Part shown: positions 8,186 through 16,278 of the stretch, piece by piece
Position numbering within the stretch: position 1 is the first letter of the stretch
How the letters are laid out: every line of letters starts with the position of its first letter
NCBI GenBank assembly: GCA_944320885.1
Contig: CALUJE010000028.1
Location: 1-36,250, forward strand
DNA: 36,250 bases
Reading direction: 5' to 3'
Source: an uncultured Phocaeicola sp.
GTDB taxonomy: Bacteria > Bacteroidota > Bacteroidia > Bacteroidales > Bacteroidaceae
Program-made: the position numbers and the translations under genes
Notes under the pieces: generated by a model
Database searches by the model: none
Seen by the model: the letters and a program-made list of their open reading frames with translations, nothing else
What the model was told of the DNA's origin: nothing

Positions 8186-9475
8186 ATGTTGGATTTATTA
8201 GAAAGAAAACAGATTATAGCTTTGATGCAGCGCGAGGTCGTTCCGGCCATCGGCTGCACAGAGCCTGTTGCTGTTGCGTTGTGTGTTGCAAAGGCAACAG
8301 AAACATTGGGTACATTGCCCGAACATATTTCCTTATATCTAAGTGCAAACATCCTGAAAAATGCGATGGGAGTAGGTATCCCGGGTACAGGTATGATAGG
8401 TTTGCCTATTGCTACTGCTTTGGGTGCACTGATTGGCAAATCTGAGTATCAGCTTGAGGTATTGAAAGATTCATGCCCGGAAGCCGTAGAAAAAGGAAAA
8501 GCATATATTGCCGAAAAACGCATATCAATTTCTTTGAAAGAAAATATCACAGAGAAGCTTTATATTGAGGCTGTATGTGAAGCTGCCGGTCATAAAGCAG
8601 TTGCTGTCATTTCTGGAGGACATACACGTTTTGTATATGTTGAGAAGGATGGTAATGTATTGCTGGATAAACAAGGAGGAACACAGACAGGTGAATCTGA
8701 TTCTGATGTACAGCTTTGTTTGAGAAAGGTATATGACTTTGCCATGACAGCTCCTCTTGAGGAGATTGAATTTATTCTGGAGGCTATGCGTTTGAATAAG
8801 GCTGCTGCAGAATATTCTTTGAAAGGTGAATATGGTCATGGTATAGGCAAAATGATGTGCAGTAACCAGGAACGTGAAATTATGGGTAACAGTATATATT
8901 CAAGAATCTTGTCATATACTTCTGCTGCCTGTGATGCCCGTATGGGTGGTGCCATGGTTCCGGTTATGAGTAATTCCGGTAGTGGTAATCAGGGAATTAC
9001 TGCAACGTTGCCTGTTGTTGTTTTTGCTGAAGAAAATCACAAGAATCATGAAGAACTGGTACGTGCATTGACGTTGAGCCATCTGACTGTAATCTATATC
9101 AAGCAAAGTTTAGGACGTTTGTCTGCTTTATGTGGTTGTGTTGTTGCTGCTACAGGTTCTGCTTGTGGTATCACTTATTTGATGGGTGGTTCTTATGAAC
9201 AGATTGTATATGCAGTCAAGAATATGGTTGCAAACCTTACAGGAATGTTGTGTGATGGAGCTAAACCAAGTTGTGCAATGAAATTGGCAACAGGTGTTTC
9301 TACCGCTGTTATTTCTGCAATGATGGCAATGCAACAACGTTTTGTAACTTCAGTTGAAGGTATCATTGACGATGATGTAGACAAGTGCATACGTAATATG
9401 ACTCGTATCGGTTCTGTTGGTATGAATGAGACCGATAAAGTGGTACTTGACATCATGACCCATAAGGGATGTTGA
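8186..9475 (+). CDS. UPF0597 family protein, CyuA/L-cysteine desulfidase-like Fe-S enzyme
   Basis: A cytoplasmic 429-residue protein of the UPF0597 (YhaM/CyuA) family, related to the alpha subunit of Fe-S L-serine dehydratases and to archaeal L-cysteine desulfidase. Seen in the sequence: the family start VVPAIGCTEPVAVAL with Cys24, a Gly-rich segment near 68-80 (VGIPGTGMIGLP), SGGHTRFVYVE, the SNSGSGNQGI motif, and a cysteine cluster towards the C terminus (ALCGCVVAATGSACGI and MLCDGAKPSCAMK). Cys24 and this cluster are candidates for the [4Fe-4S] ligands. Known members break L-cysteine down to pyruvate, ammonia and sulfide; a serine-type substrate is also possible, so the substrate is inference. 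No signal peptide. It follows dsbD by 55 bases, and the inverted-repeat element downstream can act as its terminator. Confidence 0.85.
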   Translation: MLDLLERKQIIALMQREVVPAIGCTEPVAVALCVAKATETLGTLPEHISLYLSANILKNAMGVGIPGTGMIGLPIATALGALIGKSEYQLEVLKDSCPEAVEKGKAYIAEKRISISLKENITEKLYIEAVCEAAGHKAVAVISGGHTRFVYVEKDGNVLLDKQGGTQTGESDSDVQLCLRKVYDFAMTAPLEEIEFILEAMRLNKAAAEYSLKGEYGHGIGKMMCSNQEREIMGNSIYSRILSYTSAACDARMGGAMVPVMSNSGSGNQGITATLPVVVFAEENHKNHEELVRALTLSHLTVIYIKQSLGRLSALCGCVVAATGSACGITYLMGGSYEQIVYAVKNMVANLTGMLCDGAKPSCAMKLATGVSTAVISAMMAMQQRFVTSVEGIIDDDVDKCIRNMTRIGSVGMNETDKVVLDIMTHKGC

Positions 9476-9498
9476 CAGATTTTGATTATCAAATAATG

Positions 9499-9685
9499 AA
9501 AGAGGCTGTCTCAAAATAAAAAATAGAGATAAGCTTACTTACAATCTATAAGCTACAACATAAAAATCTCCTGCTTTTAGTCCTATAATTGCAATAAACA
9601 AGGGCTAAATCAGGAGTTTTTTTACTTCTAAGTTTCAATCTATAAGATTTTTACTTTTGCAATTCTATTTTGAGACAGCCTCTTT
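9499..9685. repeat. 187-bp element with 20-bp perfect terminal inverted repeats (MITE- or IS-remnant-like)
   Basis: The outer ends, 9499-9518 and 9666-9685, are perfect 20-bp inverted repeats (AAAGAGGCTGTCTCAAAATA and its complement). Inside are a second inverted repeat (CTCCTG near 9572 with CAGGAG near 9613, each beside a TTTAG/CTAAA-type arm) and two direct copies of CAATCTATAAG near 9543 and 9637. There is no reading frame. The right end plus its T run would terminate the gene ending at 9475. The layout fits a non-autonomous transposable element or IS remnant; no clear target-site duplication is visible. A terminator with an extra-long stem is the alternative. Confidence 0.6.
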
Positions 9686-9747
9686 TTTTGTGCCCATATT
9701 TTGGAATTCTGATAACTTATTAATTTTTTTATTATATCGGCAATTTT

Positions 9748-9755
9748 TATTTTTG
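9748..9755 (+). promoter_or_regulatory. Orphan -7 promoter element
   Basis: TATTTTTG, an exact TAnnTTTG match in the plus direction, lies inside a small palindrome (CGGCAA ... TTGCCG, 9738-9758). No plus-strand gene follows; the next feature is the hairpin at 9876-9913. No clear -33 element. Confidence 0.4.
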
Positions 9756-9761
9756 CCGCCT

Positions 9762-9920
9762 GTAGTGTGGAGAATTATAAGTTATGTTTCTGAAAATTGC
9801 CTTTAAGAAAAAATAAATACTCTAGAGTGTAGAATATATCTTCAGGAGAATGATGTAGAAACGGTTAGAAAACAGTACAGCCGGTTGGAATATTTTGTTT
9901 ACAACCGGCTGTATATGCTT
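9762..9920 (+). ncRNA. Possible small RNA between UPF0597 and the thioredoxin-fold gene
   Basis: A plus-strand -7 element at 9748-9755 and a hairpin terminator at 9876-9918 frame about 160 bases without a reading frame. The hairpin may instead serve only the minus-strand gene ending at 9951, so evidence for an RNA is weak. Nothing else was recognised between 9690 and 9950. Confidence 0.25.
9876..9918. terminator. Bidirectional-looking terminator hairpin
   Basis: A perfect 12-bp stem (TACAGCCGGTTG 9876-9887, CAACCGGCTGTA 9902-9913). Modest T runs lie on both sides: TGCTTTTT for plus, CTGTTTT for minus. It sits 33 bases after the stop of the minus-strand gene at 9951. Confidence 0.75.
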
Positions 9921-9950
9921 TTTAAGAATTAATATTTTGAGAAAGTTTCT

Positions 9951-11129
9951 TTATTTGGTTGCTTCAAATTTTTTCAGCAGGCCTTCGTATACATTCTTAT
10001 AGGCAGGTCCGCTAACCATTGACATTGCTGGCATAACACCGTCTTTAGCTTTGACTTTGCTTTGCTCTTCAATTTCTTTTTCTATGCTGGCCAGTCTTTC
10101 TTTTATCCATTTGGCTGCATCTTGTCTTACGGCATTGTCTGTACATCCTCTTTCAAGATTCATGCACCAATTGTAGATATCCTGATCGGTTGCCTTGTAA
10201 GTCTTGTCATATTGATGTGCCAGTTCAAGCATCGTTTTCCAGTCTTTGTTTAACTGTGCAGCCATAATCTGTGAGTTCAGCTTAATATAATCTATACGGT
10301 CGAATTTTACTTCTTCCAGGAACTTGATATATTTATCCATACCAGCCTGATCGAAACTTCTTTCCTTTCCGTTTTTAACGACAAAGGTTCTCATCGGATA
10401 GCCTATGTATGTATTTTCAAGTTTAGATTTAACTCCATTGCCATATTTCTGTGCAAATTCATCTTTGTGATTCCATACATATTGAAATACAGGATTGTAT
10501 GGAGATGTGATATGTTGTTCGAAGAGCTCGTATAGATCTTTGTTCTGTAATAATTGGTCCTCTTTTCCTTTCAGAAACTCTTCTGTAACCGCTGACACTT
10601 CATTGGCATAATAACCTCTGTCTAAGGCTTCGATGTATGAAAGAACGAATTCATTGTCACGGTTTCCTGCTTCATATTTTTTTCTAAGACTTGCCAATCC
10701 TCCGTCTTTCAAACTTTCCTCGATAGTTTTAATAAATGCATCGGCCTTGTTTCCACCAACAATACGTGTGATTTCTTCTCCGGTTTGTGAATCAAAAATT
10801 AAAAAAGTAGGGAATGCCTTAACGCTATACTTGTTTTTCAATTCAACACCTTCACCTTTTTCCATGTCAAATTTAGCGCATACGAATTTGGGGTTGAAGT
10901 AGTCGGCAACGCTTTTTTGTGGAAAAACATCACGAAGCATCATTTTGCATGGGCCACACCAGCTTGTGTAACAGTCAACGAAAAGCATTTTGTTTGCGTT
11001 TTTAGCTTGTTCCATTGCTTGGGCAAAAGATACATTCTCAAGAAACTTTACGCCGTTTTCTTGAGCAAATGCAAATCCGGGTATTAACAGGATAAGCATT
11101 GTAACGATCATTTTCAGATTTGTTTTCAT
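9951..11129 (-). CDS. Periplasmic thioredoxin-fold protein (WCGPC)
   Basis: A 392-residue exported protein with a signal peptide (MKTNLKM, hydrophobic core, cleavage near AFAQ, residue 23). An N-terminal thioredoxin domain has the active site YTSWCGPCKMM near residues 54-64 and a KYSVKAFPTFLIFD segment with the cis-Pro typical of the fold. The remaining 250 residues are helical and charged and match no domain I can name. Such proteins are common in Bacteroidota and probably act as periplasmic thiol reductants or redox chaperones. DsbD, encoded 2 kb to the left on the other strand, is a natural electron donor, though that link is inference. It is a single gene with its own promoter and a shared terminator hairpin. 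Confidence 0.85.
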   Translation of the reverse strand: MKTNLKMIVTMLILLIPGFAFAQENGVKFLENVSFAQAMEQAKNANKMLFVDCYTSWCGPCKMMLRDVFPQKSVADYFNPKFVCAKFDMEKGEGVELKNKYSVKAFPTFLIFDSQTGEEITRIVGGNKADAFIKTIEESLKDGGLASLRKKYEAGNRDNEFVLSYIEALDRGYYANEVSAVTEEFLKGKEDQLLQNKDLYELFEQHITSPYNPVFQYVWNHKDEFAQKYGNGVKSKLENTYIGYPMRTFVVKNGKERSFDQAGMDKYIKFLEEVKFDRIDYIKLNSQIMAAQLNKDWKTMLELAHQYDKTYKATDQDIYNWCMNLERGCTDNAVRQDAAKWIKERLASIEKEIEEQSKVKAKDGVMPAMSMVSGPAYKNVYEGLLKKFEATK

Positions 11130-11157
11130 GATAAAAATATTATAAATATTGATGTGA

Positions 11158-11165
11158 CAAAGTTA
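11158..11165 (-). promoter_or_regulatory. -7 promoter element of the thioredoxin-fold gene
   Basis: TAACTTTG on the minus strand, an exact TAnnTTTG match, 29 bases before the ATG at 11129. No clear -33 element. Confidence 0.5.
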
Positions 11166-11310
11166 GCAATATTACTTATAGATGTAATGAAAAAATAATA
11201 TATTTATTTTAAAACTTTGGTGTGAGTCAGGCGATGGTTTGAGATGTGGTATATAATAATGAATTAAGAGTTTTTGTTGTACTGGCAAAAATATGTGTTG
11301 GAAATTTTGG

Positions 11311-11362
11311 TTTAAAAACAAAAGCCTTTGAATCTTGTATGTAAAAAGATGCAAAGGCTTTT
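11311..11362 (-). terminator. Intrinsic terminator after tdh
   Basis: An 11-bp stem (AAAAGCCTTTG 11320-11330 with CAAAGGCTTTT 11352-11362), followed in the minus direction by a T-rich stretch. It lies directly after the stop at 11374. Confidence 0.75.
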
Positions 11363-11373
11363 ATATATGAATT

Positions 11374-12330
11374 TTATTTAGCGAATTTCTTTCTTAGCTT
11401 GTCAAGCATATCGCGTGTCATGGTATCCAGGTCATATTCTGGTTTCCATCCCCATTCTTCACGTGCGCATGTATCGTCCAAAGAGTTTGGCCAAGATTCA
11501 GCGATTCCTTGACGCAAAGGATCAACTTTGTAAGTCATTTCAAAGTCTGGACAATATTCCTTTATCTTATTGTAAATGATTTCAGGATCAAAACTCATAG
11601 AAGCAATGTTGAATGAATTGCGGTGGATGAATTTGGCAGGATCTGCTTCCATGATTTCAATAGCAGCGCGAAGTGCATCCGGCATATACATCATATCCAT
11701 AAATGTACCGGCAGCTATAGGACATTCAAATTTCTCACCTTTGGCAGCTGAATAATAGATGTCTACAGCATAGTCTGTTGTTCCACCACCCGGAGGGGTT
11801 ACATAAGAAATCAATCCCGGGAATCTGACAGAACGTGTATCTACGCCGAAACGATAGAAATAATAATTGCTCAACAATTCTCCGGAAACTTTGGTTACAC
11901 CATACATGGTACGTGGATTTCGTACAGTATCTTGAGGTGTTTTATCTTTCGGTGTTTCAGGACCGAAAGAACCGATAGAACTGGGCGTGAATACAGCGCA
12001 ATTCTTTTCACGTGCAACTTCAAGTGTGTTGAACAAACCTCCCAATCCTATTTTCCATGCCAATTGGGGTTTTGCTTCTGCAACTGCCGATAATAATGCT
12101 GCTAGATTATAGATGGTATCTATTTTATATTCGGTTACGACATCTGCTATTTGTTGTGCATTGGTAATGTCAACGATAGCAGAAGGACCACTTTCTTTTA
12201 ATTCTCCTTTGGGTTCTGCACCTGGAATATATCCGGCAACGATATTTCCATTTTTATAAATACCTCTCAATTTCATTGTAAGCTCGGAACCTATTTGACC
12301 GGTGGAGCCGATAATCAATACGTTTTTCAT
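11374..12330 (-). CDS. tdh: L-threonine 3-dehydrogenase, epimerase (SDR) type
   Basis: Oxidises L-threonine to 2-amino-3-ketobutyrate with NAD+, the first step of threonine breakdown to glycine and acetyl-CoA. The product is 318 residues from the ATG at 12330. It has the extended-SDR layout: GSTGQIG nucleotide-binding motif at residues 8-14, the catalytic Ser near 118 (PSSIGSFGPETP), Tyr143 and Lys147 (MYGVTK), and a substrate domain with RFPGLISY and TFMDMMYMPDA. This is the epimerase-like threonine dehydrogenase of Bacteroidota and some other bacteria, not the zinc-dependent E. coli enzyme. An in-frame ATG at 12363 would add 11 residues, but it sits on the -7 element and before the expected transcript start, so 12330 is preferred. 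The next step is encoded divergently by kbl at 12468. Confidence 0.9.
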   Translation of the reverse strand: MKNVLIIGSTGQIGSELTMKLRGIYKNGNIVAGYIPGAEPKGELKESGPSAIVDITNAQQIADVVTEYKIDTIYNLAALLSAVAEAKPQLAWKIGLGGLFNTLEVAREKNCAVFTPSSIGSFGPETPKDKTPQDTVRNPRTMYGVTKVSGELLSNYYFYRFGVDTRSVRFPGLISYVTPPGGGTTDYAVDIYYSAAKGEKFECPIAAGTFMDMMYMPDALRAAIEIMEADPAKFIHRNSFNIASMSFDPEIIYNKIKEYCPDFEMTYKVDPLRQGIAESWPNSLDDTCAREEWGWKPEYDLDTMTRDMLDKLRKKFAK

Positions 12331-12362
12331 GAGATTGTTAATGTTTAAGTTACGTTTGGACA

Positions 12363-12391
12363 CAAAGGTATGCGTTTATTTGCAAAAACAA
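12363..12391 (-). promoter_or_regulatory. tdh promoter
   Basis: TACCTTTG at 12363-12370 (minus strand) is an exact -7 match, with ATTG about 18-19 bases upstream as -33. Transcription would begin near 12356, leaving about 25 bases to the ATG at 12330 and excluding the in-frame ATG at 12363. Confidence 0.65.
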
Positions 12392-12414
12392 TGCAAAAAA
12401 AAGCATTTTTTTTG

Positions 12415-12443
12415 TTGTATATCGAAAAAAAAGTAGAACTTTG
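12415..12443 (+). promoter_or_regulatory. Probable kbl promoter
   Basis: TTG at 12415-12417 and GAACTTTG at 12436-12443 resemble the -33/-7 pair at normal spacing, with one mismatch in the -7 element. It leaves about 20 bases of leader to the kbl ATG. Confidence 0.4.
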
Positions 12444-12467
12444 TCAGTATCTTAAATTTTTAAAGCT

Positions 12468-13658
12468 ATGTATGGTAAAATGAAAGAATTCCTTTCGAAG
12501 GAATTGGAAAGTATTCGCGAAGCAGGATTGTATAAGAACGAACGTATCATTACTACTCCTCAACGAGCAGATATCAAAGTTAATGCCGGTACTGATGTGT
12601 TAAACTTCTGTGCCAATAACTATTTGGGCCTTTCAGACAACAAACGTCTGATTGATGCTGCAAAGAAGGCTATGGATACACACGGATATGGAATGTCATC
12701 TGTACGTTTTATCTGTGGAACTCAGGATTTGCACAAACAGTTGGAAGCTGCTATCTCTGATTATTTCAAGACTGAGGATACAATTCTTTATGCTGCTTGC
12801 TTTGATGCGAATGGTGGTTTGTTTGAACCGTTGTTTACTGAAGAAGATGCCATCATTTCTGACGCATTGAATCACGCTTCTATTATTGACGGTGTTCGTT
12901 TGTGTAAAGCTAAACGTTACAGATATGCAAATGCTGATATGGCTGATCTGGAACGTTGCTTGCAGGAAGCTCAGGCTCAACGTCATCGTATTATTGCTAC
13001 TGACGGTGTGTTCTCAATGGATGGAAATGTAGCTCCTATGGACAAAATCTGTGAATTGGCCGAGAAGTATGATGCCTTGGTTATGGTAGATGAGTCTCAC
13101 TCTGCTGGTGTTGTTGGTCCTACCGGTCACGGAGTTGCAGAACAGTTTGGTGTATACGGACGTGTAGATGTATTTACCGGAACATTGGGTAAGGCTTTTG
13201 GTGGAGCTATGGGTGGATTTACTACTGGACGTAAGGAAATTATTGATATGCTTCGTCAGCGTTCACGTCCTTATCTGTTCTCTAATTCCGTTGCTCCTGC
13301 AATTGTAGGTGCTAGTCTGGAGATGTTCAAGATGCTGAAGGAAAGCAATGCTTTGCACGATAAATTGGTTGAAAACGTAACCTATTTCCGTGATAAGATG
13401 CTGGCTGCTGGTTTCGATATCAAACCGACTCAGTCTGCTATTTGTGCGGTAATGCTGTATGATGCCAAGTTATCACAGGATTTTGCTGCTCGTATGCAAG
13501 AAGAAGGTATCTATGTTACCGGTTTCTATTATCCGGTTGTTCCAAAGGGTCAGGCTCGTATCCGTGTTCAGCTTTCAGCCGGTCATGAACGTGCTCATCT
13601 TGATAAAGCTATTGCAGCCTTTATTAAAGTTGGAAAAGAATTGAATGTAATAAAGTAA
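12468..13658 (+). CDS. kbl: 2-amino-3-ketobutyrate CoA ligase (glycine C-acetyltransferase)
   Basis: PLP enzyme that splits 2-amino-3-ketobutyrate with CoA into glycine and acetyl-CoA, completing the pathway begun by Tdh. The 396 residues match E. coli Kbl (398) from the first Met onward: ERIITTPQRADI and NFCANNYLGLS align with the E. coli start, which supports the ATG at 12468. Active-site features are His136 (DALNHASIIDG), Asp208 and His211 (VMVDESHS) and the PLP-binding Lys242 in FTGTLGKAFGG (Lys244 in E. coli). It lies head to head with tdh across 137 bases that hold both promoters. This keeps the two genes as a pathway pair in divergent rather than operon layout. Confidence 0.96.
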   Translation: MYGKMKEFLSKELESIREAGLYKNERIITTPQRADIKVNAGTDVLNFCANNYLGLSDNKRLIDAAKKAMDTHGYGMSSVRFICGTQDLHKQLEAAISDYFKTEDTILYAACFDANGGLFEPLFTEEDAIISDALNHASIIDGVRLCKAKRYRYANADMADLERCLQEAQAQRHRIIATDGVFSMDGNVAPMDKICELAEKYDALVMVDESHSAGVVGPTGHGVAEQFGVYGRVDVFTGTLGKAFGGAMGGFTTGRKEIIDMLRQRSRPYLFSNSVAPAIVGASLEMFKMLKESNALHDKLVENVTYFRDKMLAAGFDIKPTQSAICAVMLYDAKLSQDFAARMQEEGIYVTGFYYPVVPKGQARIRVQLSAGHERAHLDKAIAAFIKVGKELNVIK

Positions 13659-13680
13659 TGTCTGGTATCAGATAAGAATA

Positions 13681-13718
13681 AAGCCGCAAGTTCAGAATTT
13701 GCAACTTGCGGCTTTTTT
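13681..13718 (+). terminator. Intrinsic terminator after kbl
   Basis: A 12-bp stem (AAGCCGCAAGTT 13681-13692, AACTTGCGGCTT 13703-13714) followed by a T run. It may also serve the converging minus-strand gene ending at 13739. Confidence 0.88.
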
Positions 13719-13738
13719 ATGGGGTAAAGTTTTTTGTT

Positions 13739-14452
13739 TTATCTTCCGGCTTCAGCTTCCTGAATCATTTTCTGGCTGGCATACATGTATACTTCAACAC
13801 GACGGTTTTGTGCCTGTCCTTCTTTTGTAGCATTGCTGGCAACAGGATTGCTTTCGCCCAGTCCTTCAACCGATTTGATTTGTGAAGAAGAAACTCCGCA
13901 ATTCAGCAGATAAGTAGATACGCTCTGTGCACGTTGTTGTGATAAGGTAATATTCTTTTGTGCACTTTGTTCTGCCGTACTGTTTTTCCATCCCTGATTG
14001 TCTGTATATCCCTTGATTGAGATATCCATGGTTGAATTGGGTTTCAATACATTGTTGGCAAATTGGCTTAATGAGCTTTGTGCTGATGCGCTTAATGCCG
14101 AGCTGCTGGTATTGAACAGGATTCCTGATTCAAATGTAACTTTTACAGCCTGCAATCCGTTGGCATCTGTTATCTGTTCTACCTGTGCTCCTTCTACCTG
14201 ACGGGCAGCTTCGGCAGCCTTATCCATTTTCTTGCCAATAATAACACCGGCACCAGCTCCTACAGCCGTACCTATAGCAGCGCCGATGGCCGCACCTTTT
14301 CCGTCTCCGGCAATACCGCCGATGATTGCTCCCAATGCTGCACCTCCTCCGGCTCCTAACAGACCTCCTTTGGTGGTATTATTCATATTGCCACAACTTC
14401 CCAGCAAGAATAATCCGCTTAATAACAATGATGTAGTTTTTAATCCTTTCAT
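13739..14452 (-). CDS. OmpA-family lipoprotein with glycine zipper
   Basis: A 237-residue outer-membrane lipoprotein. The signal peptide ends in lipobox LGSC (Cys20). Residues about 28-75 are a glycine-zipper segment of repeated GxxxG/AxxxG, which can insert in or lie on a membrane. Residues about 105-225 form an OmpA C-terminal (peptidoglycan-binding) domain with IKGYTDNQG, the LSQQRAQSV helix, [11 protein letters not shown] and NRRVEVYM. This is the layout of YiaD/Pal-like proteins, which tether the outer membrane to the cell wall. The role is family-level inference. The gene is single, with TATATTTG at 14486-14493 upstream. Confidence 0.9.
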   Translation of the reverse strand: MKGLKTTSLLLSGLFLLGSCGNMNNTTKGGLLGAGGGAALGAIIGGIAGDGKGAAIGAAIGTAVGAGAGVIIGKKMDKAAEAARQVEGAQVEQITDANGLQAVKVTFESGILFNTSSSALSASAQSSLSQFANNVLKPNSTMDISIKGYTDNQGWKNSTAEQSAQKNITLSQQRAQSVSTYLLNCGVSSSQIKSVEGLGESNPVASNATKEGQAQNRRVEVYMYASQKMIQEAEAGR

Positions 14453-14485
14453 AGCTTTTCGTGTTATTTTATTTAATTATTGAGA

Positions 14486-14493
14486 CAAATATA
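14486..14493 (-). promoter_or_regulatory. -7 promoter element of the OmpA-family gene
   Basis: TATATTTG on the minus strand, an exact TAnnTTTG match, 34 bases before the ATG at 14452. The -33 region is only AT-rich. Confidence 0.5.
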
Positions 14494-14655
14494 GTTTATA
14501 AAATCAATATATTGATAATAAAAAGATGCTTTTTATTTATATTTAAATGCTCATCGGATACGACCCTGTGCTTTTTGACCGGTTTGCAGGATGACTTTTT
14601 TGGACTCTGATATTATTTACCTATTTGTATATAAGGATTCTTTTAATAAAATTGT

Positions 14656-14663
14656 TATTTTTG
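14656..14663 (+). promoter_or_regulatory. -7 promoter element of proS
   Basis: TATTTTTG, an exact TAnnTTTG match, 42 bases before the proS ATG at 14706. No clear -33 TTTG at standard distance. Confidence 0.5.
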
Positions 14664-14705
14664 CACCCGTTATAGAAGAAATGTAATTGATAATTAAATA
14701 TAGAA

Positions 14706-16196
14706 ATGGCAAAAGAACTGAAAGATTTGACCAAGCGTAGCGAGAATTATTCGCAATGGTATAATGATTTGGTCGTAAAAGCTGATTTGGCTGAGCAGTC
14801 TCCGGTGCGTGGATGTATGGTAATAAAACCTTATGGATATGCTATTTGGGAAAAGATGCAGCGTGTGTTGGATGATAAATTCAAGGAAACAGGTCATATG
14901 AATGCATATTTCCCCTTGCTGATTCCGAAATCTTATTTGAGTCGTGAGGCTGAACATGTTGAAGGTTTTGCCAAAGAATGTGCCGTAGTAACACATTACC
15001 GCTTGAAAAATGCAGAAGACGGTAGCGGCGTTATTGTAGACCCGGCCGCAAAACTTGAAGAGGAACTGATTATCCGTCCGACTTCAGAAACTATCATATG
15101 GAGTACTTACAAAAACTGGATACGTTCATACCGCGATCTGCCTATATTGTGTAACCAATGGGCCAATGTGATGCGTTGGGAAATGAGAACACGTCTGTTC
15201 TTGCGTACGGCCGAGTTCTTGTGGCAGGAAGGACATACCGCACATGCCACACGTGAGGAGGCTGAGGCTGAAGCTCAAAAAATGCTTCATGTATATGCTG
15301 ATTTTGCAGAGAATTATATGGCTGTTCCGGTAGTTAAAGGTGTAAAATCGGCTAACGAACGTTTTGCCGGTGCCTTGGATACTTATACCATTGAAGCTTT
15401 GATGCAGGACGGAAAGGCTTTGCAAAGCGGAACTTCACACTTCCTGGGACAAAACTTTGCCAAAGCATTTGATGTACAATTTGTAGACAAAGACAATAAG
15501 CTTGATTATGTTTGGGCTACTTCATGGGGAGTTTCTACTCGTTTGATGGGAGCATTGATTATGTCACACTCTGATGATAACGGATTGGTACTTCCTCCGA
15601 AATTGGCTCCTATACAAGTGGTTATTGTTCCTATTTATAAGAGCGATGAGCAACTGAAACAGATTGATGCCAAGGTGGCCGGTATCGTTGAACGTTTGCG
15701 TGCGTTGGGCGTTTCTGTCAAGTATGATAATGCCGACAACAAACGTCCGGGATTCAAGTTTGCCGATTATGAGCTGAAAGGAGTTCCTGTTCGTCTGGTA
15801 ATGGGTGCACGCGATTATGAGAATAATACAATGGAAATCATGCGTCGTGATACACTTGAAAAGCATACCGTTTCATGCGACGGAATCGAAGAATATGTAA
15901 AGAACCTGCTTGATGATATCCAGAATAATATCTATCAGAAAGCTTTGAACTATCGTCAGGAGCATACCGTGAAGGTAAATACTTGGGATGAATTCAAGGA
16001 GCAGATTGAAAAGGGTGGATTTATTTTGGCTCATTGGGATGGTACTACCGAAACCGAAGAGCGCATCAAGGAAGAAACAAAAGCTACCATTCGTTGTATT
16101 CCGTTTGAGGCCGATGAAGAAAGCCTTACTCCGGGAGTGGACATGCTTACCGGAAAACCGTCGGCACGTAGAGTCTTGTTTGCACGTGCATACTAA
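14706..16196 (+). CDS. proS: Prolyl-tRNA synthetase (archaeal/eukaryotic-like type)
   Basis: Charges tRNA-Pro with proline. The 496-residue product is the short ProRS form without the editing insertion of E. coli ProRS: it opens with [13 protein letters not shown], and has class II motif 1 ([17 protein letters not shown]), motif 2 ([28 protein letters not shown], split around residues 153-180), and motif 3 near [18 protein letters not shown]. An anticodon-binding domain follows (VVIVPIY ... [21 protein letters not shown]), then the C-terminal domain ending in ARAY; a C-terminal Tyr is typical of this subtype. The gene is single, with its own promoter and a strong terminator. Bacteroidota normally carry this form, so it is not a sign of recent transfer. 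Confidence 0.97.
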   Translation: MAKELKDLTKRSENYSQWYNDLVVKADLAEQSPVRGCMVIKPYGYAIWEKMQRVLDDKFKETGHMNAYFPLLIPKSYLSREAEHVEGFAKECAVVTHYRLKNAEDGSGVIVDPAAKLEEELIIRPTSETIIWSTYKNWIRSYRDLPILCNQWANVMRWEMRTRLFLRTAEFLWQEGHTAHATREEAEAEAQKMLHVYADFAENYMAVPVVKGVKSANERFAGALDTYTIEALMQDGKALQSGTSHFLGQNFAKAFDVQFVDKDNKLDYVWATSWGVSTRLMGALIMSHSDDNGLVLPPKLAPIQVVIVPIYKSDEQLKQIDAKVAGIVERLRALGVSVKYDNADNKRPGFKFADYELKGVPVRLVMGARDYENNTMEIMRRDTLEKHTVSCDGIEEYVKNLLDDIQNNIYQKALNYRQEHTVKVNTWDEFKEQIEKGGFILAHWDGTTETEERIKEETKATIRCIPFEADEESLTPGVDMLTGKPSARRVLFARAY

Positions 16197-16216
16197 TTAA
16201 GGTATAATATATAATT

Positions 16217-16259
16217 AAAGCACGCGGATTGTCTTTTCAGATATTCCGCGTGCTTTTTT
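16217..16259 (+). terminator. Intrinsic terminator after proS
   Basis: A perfect 12-bp GC-rich stem (AAAGCACGCGGA 16217-16228, TCCGCGTGCTTT 16245-16256) with a T run. It could also act on the converging ppx transcript, where the trailing run is weaker. Confidence 0.9.
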
Positions 16260-16278
16260 ATGGTGTCTTGTTCCCGGT

